A DNA stretch of 64,000 bases, taken from positions 1 through 64,000 of the forward strand of contig DATJYO010000062.1 of assembly GCA_035499555.1 (NCBI GenBank). The letters run 5' to 3'. Below the pieces are notes generated by a model. It worked only from the letters and a program-made list of their open reading frames with translations, made no database searches and was not told the DNA's origin. Below, piece by piece: positions 33,613 to 42,774 of this stretch (its first letter is position 1; every line of letters starts with the position of its first letter). Source of the DNA: Bog-159 sp035499555. GTDB taxonomy: Bacteria > Acidobacteriota > Terriglobia > Bryobacterales > Bryobacteraceae. Position numbers and translations under genes: made by a program.

Positions 33613-34535
33613 GCTTCGGCGATCCGTTCGTAAACGAACGCCGCCGCGATTACGTCTTCCACAGCCAGCCCATTGGATTTGAACAGAGTTATGTCCGCCG
33701 GATGAGTGCGCGCCGGCACGCCGCCCGCCACGATATCCTTTAACTCCACCAGCCGCGGGCTGTCCCAATCGGCTTCCCCGAACGCCATCAGCAGGTCGCC
33801 GGATTCCATGCGCGCCTGCTCCCGGGAGTCCACCGCGATCCGGCCGGCCCGCTGGACCAGATCAGCCGGGATTTCGCGCCGTGCCGCCTGGTTCGAACCC
33901 ATCGCATTAATGTGGCATCCGGGTTTTATCCATTCGGCCGCCAGCACTGGTTCCTTGGCGAATGTGGCGGTCACCACGATGTCGGCGCCGCGCACGGCTT
34001 CCGCGGCGGTATCGGCGGCCTCCACCCGGGTCCGAAAAGCCGCGGCGGCTTCGGCGGCAAAGGCTTGCCGTTTGGCGGCCGTCCGGCTCCAGACGCGCGT
34101 CTCGGCGATTCGACGTACTGCCAGCATGGCTTCCAACTGCGTGCGGGCCTGAAAGCCGCTACCGATAATCGCCAGCGTGGCGGCATCCGGACGCGCCATG
34201 AACCGAGTCGCCAGCCCGCTGGCGGCGCCGGTGCGGATCTGGCCCAGGTGATTCGCCTCCATCAGCGCCAGCGGCTGGGCATCCGCCGCCCGGTACAGCA
34301 GAAACAAAAAATGTGCCCCGTGCTTGGGATTGGTGGCGTATATCTTGGCGCCGAAATATTTGCCGTCGCTGCCCGCCATGTAATGCAGCACGGAGCTGGT
34401 AGGCAGGACGAGCCGCCGCCGCGGCTGGTTCAGCGCTTCACCCGTGGCCAGGCGTTCAAACGCGGTTTGCATCAGGTGAATGCAATCCGCCATCGGCAGC
34501 AGCCGGCGGACATCGTCTTCGGTAATGTGCAGCAT
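33603..34535 (-). CDS. Ornithine cyclodeaminase / mu-crystallin family dehydrogenase
   Basis: The ATG at 34535, sharing one base with the stop of the upstream ABC-F gene, gives 310 residues. The Rossmann motif is AIIGSGFQARTQL (about residues 125-137). Substrate-side residues of the family include the MEANHLGQIRTGAASGLAT region and INAMGSNQAARREI. Members are NAD(P)-dependent alanine dehydrogenases, ketimine reductases or ornithine cyclodeaminases; I cannot decide which. It is probably co-transcribed with the ABC-F gene. Confidence 0.87.
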   Translation of the reverse strand: MLHITEDDVRRLLPMADCIHLMQTAFERLATGEALNQPRRRLVLPTSSVLHYMAGSDGKYFGAKIYATNPKHGAHFLFLLYRAADAQPLALMEANHLGQIRTGAASGLATRFMARPDAATLAIIGSGFQARTQLEAMLAVRRIAETRVWSRTAAKRQAFAAEAAAAFRTRVEAADTAAEAVRGADIVVTATFAKEPVLAAEWIKPGCHINAMGSNQAARREIPADLVQRAGRIAVDSREQARMESGDLLMAFGEADWDSPRLVELKDIVAGGVPARTHPADITLFKSNGLAVEDVIAAAFVYERIAEAHS

Positions 34536-36466
34536 CACTGGTTCGCCTCGATAGTTTGCGCCACGTCTTCCCATTCGGTCATCAGGTTGACCAGGTCCGT
34601 GCGGCGGGCATTGAGCAGATCGTTCACCCGGACGGTCTCTTCGGCGCTTACGTAATGCGCCAGCGCGTTCTCGTAATCCGCGATCTCGACTTCCAGGCGC
34701 GTTACTTCGTCCTCGATCGCGCGCCGCCGTTCCTTGAGCTGGCGCAGTTTGATCGGATTCAACCGGCGTTCACGCGCGGCAGCCGGCGGCTGGGGAGCGG
34801 CCGCCGGCTGGCGATCCTGTTTCACCGGCTCGGCGGCCGGCTCCGGCTCCGGCACTAACTGTTTGCCTTCCTTGCGCCAAAGATAGTCTTCGTAGTTGCC
34901 CGGGAAGACCTGCAGCGCACCGTCCGCTACTTCGAAAACGCGCGTCGCCAGCTTGTCGATGAAATAGCGATCGTGCGACACGAACACCACCGTGCCGCTG
35001 AAATCCTTCAGCGCCTCGAGCAGCACTTCCTTGGCGCGGAGGTCCAGGTGATTGGTGGGCTCGTCGAGCAGCAGGAAGTTCGACGGCATCATTAACATCC
35101 GCGCCAACGCATAGCGATTGCGCTCACCGCCCGACAGCACGCCGATGGTCTTGAATACATCGTCCTCGGAAAACAGGAAGCATCCCAGGACCGAGCGCAG
35201 TTCGGTGTTCGTAGCCCGCGGCGCCACCTCTCCCATATCGTCGATCATACGGGCATTGGCATCCAGTTCTTTGTACTGGTCCTGCGCGAAGTAGTCCGGC
35301 TGGGCGTTGTGGCCCAGAGCGTATTCGCCGGAGGTCAAGGGCTCGGCGCCCGCCAGGATTTTGATCAAGGTCGATTTTCCCGCCCCGTTCACGCCCACCA
35401 GCGCCACGCGGTCGCCGCGCTCGATCACGAAGTTCACCCCGGCAAACACCGGCACGTCTCCGTAGCTTTTGGAGACGTTTTTGAATTCCGCCACAATACG
35501 CCCGCTGGGCTTGGGCTGCGGGAACTTGAAATGGATGGTTTTCTCTTCCGGCGGCAGTTCGATCTTTTCGATGCGCTCCAGCTCCTTGATGCGGCTCTGC
35601 ACCTGCTTGGCCTTGGTGGCCTGGTAGCGAAAGCGGTTGATGAACGCCTCCAACTGGCGTACGCGATCCTGCTGGTTGGCGTAGGCGGCCTCCAGCGACG
35701 CGCGGCGCTCCGCTTTCTGCTGCTCGTAGCGCGTGTAGCCGCCGGTATAGAAATGCACGCCTTTGTTCCACAGCTCGAGCAGCTTGCGCACGGTGACATC
35801 CAGAAAGTAGCGGTCGTGCGAGACCAGCACATAGGCGTGCGGGTAAGACTCCAGGTAGCCTTCCAGCCAGTTGCGGGCTTCCAGATCCAGGTGGTTGGTG
35901 GGCTCGTCCAGCAACAGCAGGTTGGGTTTTTCGAGCAGCAGCTTAGCCAGCGCGATACGCATCTGCCAGCCGCCGGAGAACTCCTCGGTACGCTTGGTCC
36001 ATTCGCGCTGCGGAAATCCCAAGCCCGCCAGCACCGTGCCCACTTGCGCCTCGATGGCGAAGCCGTCGCGCGCGCGGAATTCGCCCTCGGCGCGGTGAAA
36101 GCGCTCGGCGACTTGGGCGTACTCGGCGCTCACCGGATCGAGTTCCGACATGCGGTGCGCCAGTTCCTCCTGCTCACGCTCCAGCGCCAGCACATCCGCG
36201 AAGACGGTCATGCATTCGGCAAAGACCGTGCGTCCGGAGAGCGACAGACCTTCCTGCGGCAGATAGCCGACGGTGGCGCCCTTCATGGTGGTGACGGTGC
36301 CGGCGTCGAGCCCATCCATGCCGGCGAGGATTTTCAGCAGCGTGGATTTGCCGGTGCCATTGGCGCCCACGATGCCGGCGCGTTCGTTGGCCGTAACCAG
36401 CCAGTCGAAATTCTCGAAGAGTGTTTTAGGGCCGAAGCGTTTGGCGGCCCCGGTGAGCTGAATCAT
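34535..36466 (-). CDS. ABC-F family ATPase (Uup/YdiF-like)
   Basis: The 643-residue soluble protein has two ABC domains and no membrane segments. Walker A motifs are GANGTGKS (about residue 35) and GVNGAGKS (about 360); signature motifs are FSGGWQMRIALAKLL and LSGGERNRYALARML, each followed by LLLDEPTNHLDL. The interdomain linker is rich in Lys/Arg/Glu as expected of ribosome-binding ABC-F proteins. The C-terminal coiled coil (about 560-640) resembles the Uup/YdiF DNA- or ribosome-binding tail. A role in freeing stalled ribosomes is the family expectation. Confidence 0.93.
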   Translation of the reverse strand: MIQLTGAAKRFGPKTLFENFDWLVTANERAGIVGANGTGKSTLLKILAGMDGLDAGTVTTMKGATVGYLPQEGLSLSGRTVFAECMTVFADVLALEREQEELAHRMSELDPVSAEYAQVAERFHRAEGEFRARDGFAIEAQVGTVLAGLGFPQREWTKRTEEFSGGWQMRIALAKLLLEKPNLLLLDEPTNHLDLEARNWLEGYLESYPHAYVLVSHDRYFLDVTVRKLLELWNKGVHFYTGGYTRYEQQKAERRASLEAAYANQQDRVRQLEAFINRFRYQATKAKQVQSRIKELERIEKIELPPEEKTIHFKFPQPKPSGRIVAEFKNVSKSYGDVPVFAGVNFVIERGDRVALVGVNGAGKSTLIKILAGAEPLTSGEYALGHNAQPDYFAQDQYKELDANARMIDDMGEVAPRATNTELRSVLGCFLFSEDDVFKTIGVLSGGERNRYALARMLMMPSNFLLLDEPTNHLDLRAKEVLLEALKDFSGTVVFVSHDRYFIDKLATRVFEVADGALQVFPGNYEDYLWRKEGKQLVPEPEPAAEPVKQDRQPAAAPQPPAAARERRLNPIKLRQLKERRRAIEDEVTRLEVEIADYENALAHYVSAEETVRVNDLLNARRTDLVNLMTEWEDVAQTIEANQ

Positions 36467-36483
36467 CTGTCGGAGTTATTACC

Positions 36484-36494
36484 ATTCTAGCGGG
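36484..36494 (-). promoter_or_regulatory. -10-like element upstream of the ABC-F gene
   Basis: On the minus strand, CCCGCTAGAAT places TAGAAT (five of six to the -10 consensus) 17 bases ahead of the ATG at 36466. It is nearly identical to the elements at 44669-44679 and 55375-55385, but lacks the TG of an extended -10. Confidence 0.4.
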
Positions 36495-36635
36495 ATCGGC
36501 CGCGAAGCTGCCCGCATCCGGACAGCGGAATCCCGCAGACGGACAAGCCGCATTCCGGTTCTCCCATTTTCCGCCGCTTCTCCGGGCCCTTGGCGTGCAG
36601 GCAACGCTGCCACCAGCCACTCACGGAGGTGTACC

Positions 36636-39047
36636 TTGTCGATGCCGGCTCTGCGCACTCTGACGCGAACCCGCGGTTTCTCGGCGTTCGTCATCCTCAC
36701 CTTGGCGCTGGGCATCGCGGTCAACACGGCTGTCTTTACGGTCGCCGACGCTTTCCTGTTCAAGCCGGTACCGTTTCCGGATGCGGATCGCCTGGTGATG
36801 CTGCACCAGCGCGCCCCCGGCACTACCAGCGTTCCATCGCCGGTAACGCCCGCCGACTTTCTGGAGTTCCGCAAACAATCTTCCGTCTATGCGCAGGTCG
36901 CGGCGTATCAGCCGGTGGACTTCAACCTGGCGCAAGGCAGCGCTCCGGAACCGGTGTACTCCGCGCTGGTTACGGCTAACTTCTTCGATACGCTGGGTAT
37001 GAAACCGCTATTGGGCCGCACGTTCCTGCCGGGCGACGCGCAGGCGGGCAAGAGCCAGGTGGCGGTGGTGAGCTACGGTTTATGGCAGCGGCATTTCGGC
37101 GGCGACCCCAAGGCGGTGGGCCGCGACGTCCGGCTGAACAGCACGCCGTACACGGTGATCGGCGTCATGAACCGGGATTTCCGCTTTCCGGTGGCGGTGT
37201 CGCTGTGGACCCCGCTGGTCCTCAATCCGGCCGCGGAGGCCGATCGCACCGATCATTCATTGCGCGTAGTGGCGCGGCTCAAAGCGGGCGTTGCGGAATC
37301 GCGCGCCGGCGCGGAACTGGATGGTATCGCGGCGCGCCTGGCCGCCGCGTATCCCCAGACCAACCATGGCTGGAGCGCATTCATCGAACCCTTGCGGCGA
37401 TACATCACGGGCGATCTCACCCGCCAATACCTGCTATTGCTGCTCGGCGCCGTCTTCTTCGTATTGCTGATCGCCTGCGTGAACGTAATGAATCTCCAGT
37501 TCGCGCAGCTCTCCGGACGGCAGAAAGAGTTTGCGGTGCGGGCGGCGCTGGGAGCCGGACGCTGGCGCACGCTGCGCCAGGTCATCGGCGAGAGCACGAT
37601 CCTCTCGCTGGCCGGCGCCCTGGCCAGCCTGCCGCTCTCATCGTGGTGCCTGAGCCTGATCGTGTCCGGCATGCCGCAAAAGGTTGCGCGCTACATCGCG
37701 GGCTGGGAGAACATTCAACTCGACGGCCGGGCCCTGGCGTTCACCGCGGCCATCGCGGTTTTCGCGGGGATCTTCTCCGGGATGGCGCCGGCTTTGCGCA
37801 TGCGCGTGGATATCAACGAAGCGCTGAAAGAAGGCGGCCGCGGCACTTCCGCCGGCCGCGGCCGGCAGCGACTGCGCGGCGTTTTGGTGGCCGCGGAAAT
37901 TGCCGCCGCCACGGTGCTGCTCATCGGCGCGGGACTGATGGCGAAAGGCGCGCGATCGCTCCTGCAGGTGAATCGAGGCCTGCATCCGGAATCCGTCCTG
38001 ACGATGCAGATCGCGCTGACCGACCAGCACTACGGCCAGGCTTACCAGCGTGCCTCTTTTTACGATCGTATGCTGGAGCGCGTCGCGGCTCTGCCGGGCG
38101 TCGCCGCCGCGTCGGTAGCGTCCAACGTCCCCTACGGCGATAACGAAACCCTGGCCCGGTGCACGATAGAGGACCAACCGGCCGTCGATGCCAGCCAGCA
38201 GCGGGTGGTGCAAGTCCAAGTCGTCAGTCCCAGCTACCTGCGGATGGCCGGCATCCCCCTGTTGCAGGGCCGCCAGTTCCGCGATGCGGATGGCATGGCC
38301 GCGCTGCCGGTGGCGATTGTCAACGCCCGATTTGCCGGCCGCTATTGGAAAGACCGAAACCCGCTGGGCCGGCACATCCGCGTCGGCGGCAACGGCAGTG
38401 AGGGTCCGTGGCTGACGGTGATCGGCGTGTCCCAGGACGTCAGGTACAATCCCTGGGCGACCGAGGTGGCGCCCACGGTTTATCGGCCGTACCGGCAGGC
38501 GCCGCTCTATTACACCTATATCGCCATCCGCGCCAAAGGCGATCCGCTGGCCCTTTCGGTTCCGGTCCGGAGCGCCATCGCGGCGCTGGACATCGACCAG
38601 CCCGTGTTCGAGGTCAAGACCCTGGACGATGTGATCACGGACAAGCTCATCGGCCTTACCTATGTGGCGGTGATGCTGAGCATTTTGGGCGGTATTGCCA
38701 TCGTGTTATCCGCTGCCGGCATCTATGGCCTGATGGCCTACTCGGTAACGGAACGGATGCACGAGATCGGCATCCGCCTGGCGCTGGGCGCCCGCCGCGG
38801 CGACCTGCTGCGCATGCTGGCCCGGTTCGGCGCCGGCCTGACGGTGTGCGGCCTGGGCGCCGGCCTGGCGGTTTCCCTGGTTCTCGCCCGTCTGCTCGCG
38901 AGTCTCATTTATGGCGTGAGAGCCAACGATCTGGCCATATTCGGCGGGGCCGCCGGCGTGCTCGGATTGGTGGCGCTGCTGGCCTGCTATGTGCCCTCGC
39001 GCCGGGCTCTCGCTGTCGATCCGGTCCTGGCGCTGCGCAAAGAATAG
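36636..39047 (+). CDS. ADOP-type ABC transporter permease (MacB/FtsX, duplicated)
   Basis: The 803-residue membrane protein has the layout of acidobacterial duplicated orphan permeases (TIGR03434): TM1 (GFSAFVILTLALGIAVNTAV) plus a large MacB-type periplasmic domain, three TMs near 265-385 (FtsX), then a second copy of this arrangement from about 400 to 800, ending in PSRRALAVDPVLALRKE. The N-terminal 60-80-residue cytoplasmic extension common in ADOPs is absent. TTG 36636 has GGAGGT 5 bases upstream; ATG 36642 is the alternative. No ABC ATPase gene is adjacent, as is typical of orphan permeases. The exported substrate is unknown. Confidence 0.92.
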   Translation: MSMPALRTLTRTRGFSAFVILTLALGIAVNTAVFTVADAFLFKPVPFPDADRLVMLHQRAPGTTSVPSPVTPADFLEFRKQSSVYAQVAAYQPVDFNLAQGSAPEPVYSALVTANFFDTLGMKPLLGRTFLPGDAQAGKSQVAVVSYGLWQRHFGGDPKAVGRDVRLNSTPYTVIGVMNRDFRFPVAVSLWTPLVLNPAAEADRTDHSLRVVARLKAGVAESRAGAELDGIAARLAAAYPQTNHGWSAFIEPLRRYITGDLTRQYLLLLLGAVFFVLLIACVNVMNLQFAQLSGRQKEFAVRAALGAGRWRTLRQVIGESTILSLAGALASLPLSSWCLSLIVSGMPQKVARYIAGWENIQLDGRALAFTAAIAVFAGIFSGMAPALRMRVDINEALKEGGRGTSAGRGRQRLRGVLVAAEIAAATVLLIGAGLMAKGARSLLQVNRGLHPESVLTMQIALTDQHYGQAYQRASFYDRMLERVAALPGVAAASVASNVPYGDNETLARCTIEDQPAVDASQQRVVQVQVVSPSYLRMAGIPLLQGRQFRDADGMAALPVAIVNARFAGRYWKDRNPLGRHIRVGGNGSEGPWLTVIGVSQDVRYNPWATEVAPTVYRPYRQAPLYYTYIAIRAKGDPLALSVPVRSAIAALDIDQPVFEVKTLDDVITDKLIGLTYVAVMLSILGGIAIVLSAAGIYGLMAYSVTERMHEIGIRLALGARRGDLLRMLARFGAGLTVCGLGAGLAVSLVLARLLASLIYGVRANDLAIFGGAAGVLGLVALLACYVPSRRALAVDPVLALRKE

Positions 39048-39156
39048 ATCGCAGCCGCCACCCGCAGCGCATGTGACCGGCTGGCACGGTGTGGCGCGAA
39101 AGGCACGCAAGTACAACATTTGCAACGCATAGGCGATTTTTTACGTCGCACCGGGT

Positions 39157-39165
39157 TGGTATAAT
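39157..39165 (+). promoter_or_regulatory. Extended -10 promoter for the NHL protein gene
   Basis: TGGTATAAT is a consensus -10 box (TATAAT at 39160-39165) with the extended TG motif. The T-rich stretch at 39137-39142 occupies the -35 position with 17 bases spacing. The start codon at 39185 lies about 13 bases after the predicted transcription start. Confidence 0.6.
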
Positions 39166-39184
39166 TGTCAATTACTAACCAGCC

Positions 39185-42100
39185 ATGCAGCGCACTTTCC
39201 TGACGACTTGCCTGATTGCTATAACGGCCGCCGTGGGCCTGGCACAGACGCCCAATCCCACTGGCTTCGCGACCGGCCAATCCGCGCGCCTGGTCATCGG
39301 CCAGCCGGAATTCGATGCCGAATCCGACGGCGCTTCCGACACGATTCTCGGAGCCGTGAGCGGCCTGGCCTACGCCAACAACACACTTTTCGTGGCCGAC
39401 TCGAACCTGGTCGGCGCCGCGCCGGTGAACAACCGGGTGCTCCTGTTCAATAACCTCACTTCGCAGTTCCCGGCCCCCGCCGACCCTTTGGAATACAACA
39501 CGCTTTGTCCGGTGTGCCTGGGAAAGGCCACCGTAGTGCTCGGGCAGGCGGATTTCACCAGCGTGCTACCGGCGCCTTGTGTGCCACCGCCGGTCACGGT
39601 CACCGTCACCACGACTCCCACCACGCCGGCGTGCACTACTTCGTCGCCCCAGACACCGCTGGCCAATGGCCTGCGGGTACCCACCGCCGTGGCCACCGAT
39701 GGAGTACACCTGGCAGTCGCGGACACGCTGAACAACCGGGTCCTCATCTGGAACAGCATTCCCGCCACGAACCAGCAGCCGGCCGACGTGGTGGTGGGCC
39801 AGACCAGTTTCACTACCGCCACTTTTCCGGGTGACACCCCCAACGCTGCTTCGCTGCGCGGTCCGCAAGGCGTGTGGATCCAGAACGGAAAGCTGTTCAT
39901 CGCGGATACCCAGAACGACCGCGTCCTCATCTTCAATTCGATTCCCACCGGCAACGGCGCATCGGCCGATATCGTACTCGGGCAGCCCAATATGACCACC
40001 TGGGTGCAGGTGAACATTGCCAACCAGACCACCAGCGCGGCTGCCAATAACATGTTGACGCCGGTCTCGGTGACTTCCGACGGCACGCACCTGTTCGTCA
40101 CCGATCTGGGCTATCACCGGGTGCTGATCTGGAACTCGATTCCGACCAGCAATCAGCAGCCCGCCGACGTAGTGGTGGGCCAGCCCAACATGACCACCGG
40201 AATTCCGGACGACGCCTATACCTGTCAGGAGAACGGAACCGCGGTCGCCTGCGGGACCGTTCCCACCGGCAGCAATGTGGTGAAAGAGGTGCCCGCCATG
40301 TGCACCACGTCGAACGGCATCGACTCCAACAGCAATCCCACTTATCCGCCGCTTTGCGAATCTACATTAAGCTTCCCCCGTTTCGCGCTGGCCGACAGTT
40401 CGGGACGCCTTTATATCGCCGACGGCGGCAACGACCGGGTGCTGGTATTCAATTCCATTCCGACTGCCAACGCCGCATCCGCCGACGTAGTGCTCGGCCA
40501 GACTGACTTCGTTTCCGATGCACCTACAGACGGCGCGGACACCATGAACGCTCCGCTTTCGCTGGCTTTTGACGGCAATAATCTCTACGTGGCGGACACT
40601 TACAACCAGCGCATCCTGGTATATACGCTCTCCGAACAGGACTTACCCTACAACGGCGTGACCAATGCCGCCAGTTTGACCATTTATGCGTATGGCACCG
40701 TTAACTTCGGCGGCACCATCAAGGCCGGGGACACCGTCACGATCACGATTGGCGTCAGCACGTCCGCCACGACGGTACCATACGCCTACACCATTCAGAG
40801 CGGCGATAACTTCCAGGATGTTGTGAACGCGTTTGTCGCGCTGATCAACGCGAAGGATGGCGATCCCAACGTGCTCGCGACGCCGAACCCCAAGGCGGCC
40901 CAACTGGTACTGACTGCGCGTGTCCCTGGTGCGCCGGGAAACAACGTGACACTAGCCACCAGCACCTCCTCGAACGCGCAGATCTCCGTGGTGTCCAGCG
41001 GAACGAATCTGTCCGGCGGATCGAGCGCGGCCTCCATTGCTCCCGGAACGCTGGTCACCCTTAGAGGCACCAACCTGGCCGACCAGACCGCGGCCGCTCC
41101 CGACGGACAATCCCTGCCGCTGAGCCTGGGCGGCGTGGAAGTGTACTTCAACGGCGTGAGGTCGCCCTTGCTCTACGTCTCTTCCACCCAGATCAATGCG
41201 CAGGTGCCGTTCAATTTCGGCTATTCCAACACCGCCACTGCCAACGCATGGGTCCGCATCAAGCGGAACGACGGGTCGTTCGTCGCCACCAACAGCGTGG
41301 CCATAACCATCGTGCCAGCCAACCCTGGAATCTTCGCCGGCGCGTGTACGCCGGAGCCCTGCCAGCCGCCCGCCCTGGCTTACCATTCCTCGAGTTACGC
41401 GACGGCGGTGATCTCCGTTGACGGCACGGTCAAAGCCAACAATGTTGCGTCGGTGTGCATCGGCGATTCCAGCTCCCAATTAACGGCTACCGCGACCATA
41501 CCTACCGGTTGCGGCGGCCGGCTGTACAACTATCGCCTGCAATCCAGCGATTCGCTGGCGGACGTCCAAAATGCCCTGGTCCAACTGCTCAACCAGGACC
41601 CGGATGTCAGCGCTACCAGTTCCAGCGAGTTCACGCGTATCCTCCTGCAGGCCCGCAAGCCGGGCACAGCCGGCAACGGGATTCCGTTTCAGGTTGCCAT
41701 CAGCACCGGGGCTAACGTCTTACTCACGGCGATTGCGCCGTCAGCGCCCTCCGGCTCTTATGGCTTCCTGTTGTGCTGCGCGAACACCGCCGGAGCGCCG
41801 GTGACTGTGAACAACCCGGCCCTCCCCGGTGAGACCATCATAGTCTACGCCACGGGTCTGGGTATCCCCTATCTGACGCCTTCCATCAGCCAGGATCTGT
41901 TGTCCGGCCAGCCCTACAAGGGTCCCACGGGTAATCATCCGCAGAGCTTCGTGTCCGGGTTGCTCAGCAATACGACGGTGAATATTCTGCGCGCGGAACT
42001 GGCGCCGGGCCTCATCGGGGTCTACCAGGTTTACCTGCAGGTATCGACCGGGGCCACCACCAATCCGCAGTCCCCCCTGACCATCGCGCAGAACACCTTC

Positions 42101-42424
42101 GTGAGTAACCACGTCGGAGTGCCGGTCTTCGCCACGCCGCAATTGTCGATCATCTCCTGCTCTCCGACCACGCTCAACTCCGGCGGCACCACTACGTGCA
42201 CCGTCACGTTGAGTGTGGCGGTTCCATCGGGCTCCACCACGGTGACGCTGACCAGCTCCGACCCAACGAATCTGCCCGTGCCGTCGTCCATTACGATTGC
42301 AGCCAGCACCACGTCCAATACGTTCACGGCGACGGCGGGAACCGTCGGCGCCTCCGAAACAGTGACCATCACCGCCGCGCTGAACAATACCACCGCCAAT
42401 ACCACAGTCACGGTGAGTCCGTAA
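39185..42424 (+). CDS. Large exported NHL-repeat protein with interrupted TIGR03437 domain
   Basis: The 1079-residue secreted protein has a signal peptide (1-21, cleavage after AQT region). Residues 25-485 are NHL-type propeller repeats with recurring phrases such as NRVLIWNSIP and ADVVVGQ. Residues about 490-970 are the Solibacter-type TIGR03437 C-terminal domain: NGVTNAAS, APGTLVTLRGTNLA, SLGGVEVYFNG, LLYVSSTQINAQVPF and GETIIVYATGLG. Two homologous modules of about 100 residues (about 500-600 and 745-850, with YTIQSGDNFQDVVNA versus YRLQSSDSLADVQNA) split that domain. Residues 985-1079 form a Thr/Ser-rich Ig-like tail. Probably an outer-surface or adhesin-like protein; the role is unknown. 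Confidence 0.88.
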   Translation: MQRTFLTTCLIAITAAVGLAQTPNPTGFATGQSARLVIGQPEFDAESDGASDTILGAVSGLAYANNTLFVADSNLVGAAPVNNRVLLFNNLTSQFPAPADPLEYNTLCPVCLGKATVVLGQADFTSVLPAPCVPPPVTVTVTTTPTTPACTTSSPQTPLANGLRVPTAVATDGVHLAVADTLNNRVLIWNSIPATNQQPADVVVGQTSFTTATFPGDTPNAASLRGPQGVWIQNGKLFIADTQNDRVLIFNSIPTGNGASADIVLGQPNMTTWVQVNIANQTTSAAANNMLTPVSVTSDGTHLFVTDLGYHRVLIWNSIPTSNQQPADVVVGQPNMTTGIPDDAYTCQENGTAVACGTVPTGSNVVKEVPAMCTTSNGIDSNSNPTYPPLCESTLSFPRFALADSSGRLYIADGGNDRVLVFNSIPTANAASADVVLGQTDFVSDAPTDGADTMNAPLSLAFDGNNLYVADTYNQRILVYTLSEQDLPYNGVTNAASLTIYAYGTVNFGGTIKAGDTVTITIGVSTSATTVPYAYTIQSGDNFQDVVNAFVALINAKDGDPNVLATPNPKAAQLVLTARVPGAPGNNVTLATSTSSNAQISVVSSGTNLSGGSSAASIAPGTLVTLRGTNLADQTAAAPDGQSLPLSLGGVEVYFNGVRSPLLYVSSTQINAQVPFNFGYSNTATANAWVRIKRNDGSFVATNSVAITIVPANPGIFAGACTPEPCQPPALAYHSSSYATAVISVDGTVKANNVASVCIGDSSSQLTATATIPTGCGGRLYNYRLQSSDSLADVQNALVQLLNQDPDVSATSSSEFTRILLQARKPGTAGNGIPFQVAISTGANVLLTAIAPSAPSGSYGFLLCCANTAGAPVTVNNPALPGETIIVYATGLGIPYLTPSISQDLLSGQPYKGPTGNHPQSFVSGLLSNTTVNILRAELAPGLIGVYQVYLQVSTGATTNPQSPLTIAQNTFVSNHVGVPVFATPQLSIISCSPTTLNSGGTTTCTVTLSVAVPSGSTTVTLTSSDPTNLPVPSSITIAASTTSNTFTATAGTVGASETVTITAALNNTTANTTVTVSP

Positions 42425-42434
42425 AGAACCAGGG

Positions 42435-42764
42435 ATGCCGGACATCGAAATCGTTCCACAGGAAGTGAAACGCCGCCTGGACGCCGGTGAGACGCTGCGT
42501 CTTTTGGACGTTCGCGAGCCATTCGAATATCACCAGGCGCGCATCGACGGCGCGCAATTGGTTCCCATGGGCAGCGTGCCGCAGGCGCTCGACGCATTGC
42601 GCGCCGGCCGGGATCCGCTGGTGGTCTTCTGCCATCACGGCGTGCGCAGTCTGCAGGTGGCGGAGTGGCTGCGCCGGCAGGGACTCGAGGAAGCGGTCAG
42701 CATGGCCGGCGGCATCGATCGCTGGAGCCGGGAGATAGATCCCAGGGTGCCGCGATACTTCTAG
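42435..42764 (+). CDS. Rhodanese-domain sulfurtransferase
   Basis: The 109-residue single-domain rhodanese has LLDVREPFEYHQARIDGA, and the active loop CHHGVRS (Cys at about 64) followed by VAEWLRRQGLE and MAGGIDRWSREID. All family landmarks are in place. It is cytosolic and likely handles persulfide transfer. It starts 10 bases after the NHL gene and may be co-transcribed with it, though the two are not functionally related in any obvious way. Confidence 0.9.
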   Translation: MPDIEIVPQEVKRRLDAGETLRLLDVREPFEYHQARIDGAQLVPMGSVPQALDALRAGRDPLVVFCHHGVRSLQVAEWLRRQGLEEAVSMAGGIDRWSREIDPRVPRYF

Positions 42765-42774
42765 AGGCCCGCGT

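Noticed and set aside
39185..40630. NHL section as a tandem DNA repeat or sequence duplication artefact
   Set aside because: The repeats are similar in protein phrase but differ in DNA and spacing, as expected of normal propeller blades.
41741..42445. 234-codon minus-strand frame opposite the end of the NHL gene
   Set aside because: Gly/Arg-rich shadow of a repetitive Thr/Ser-coding region.
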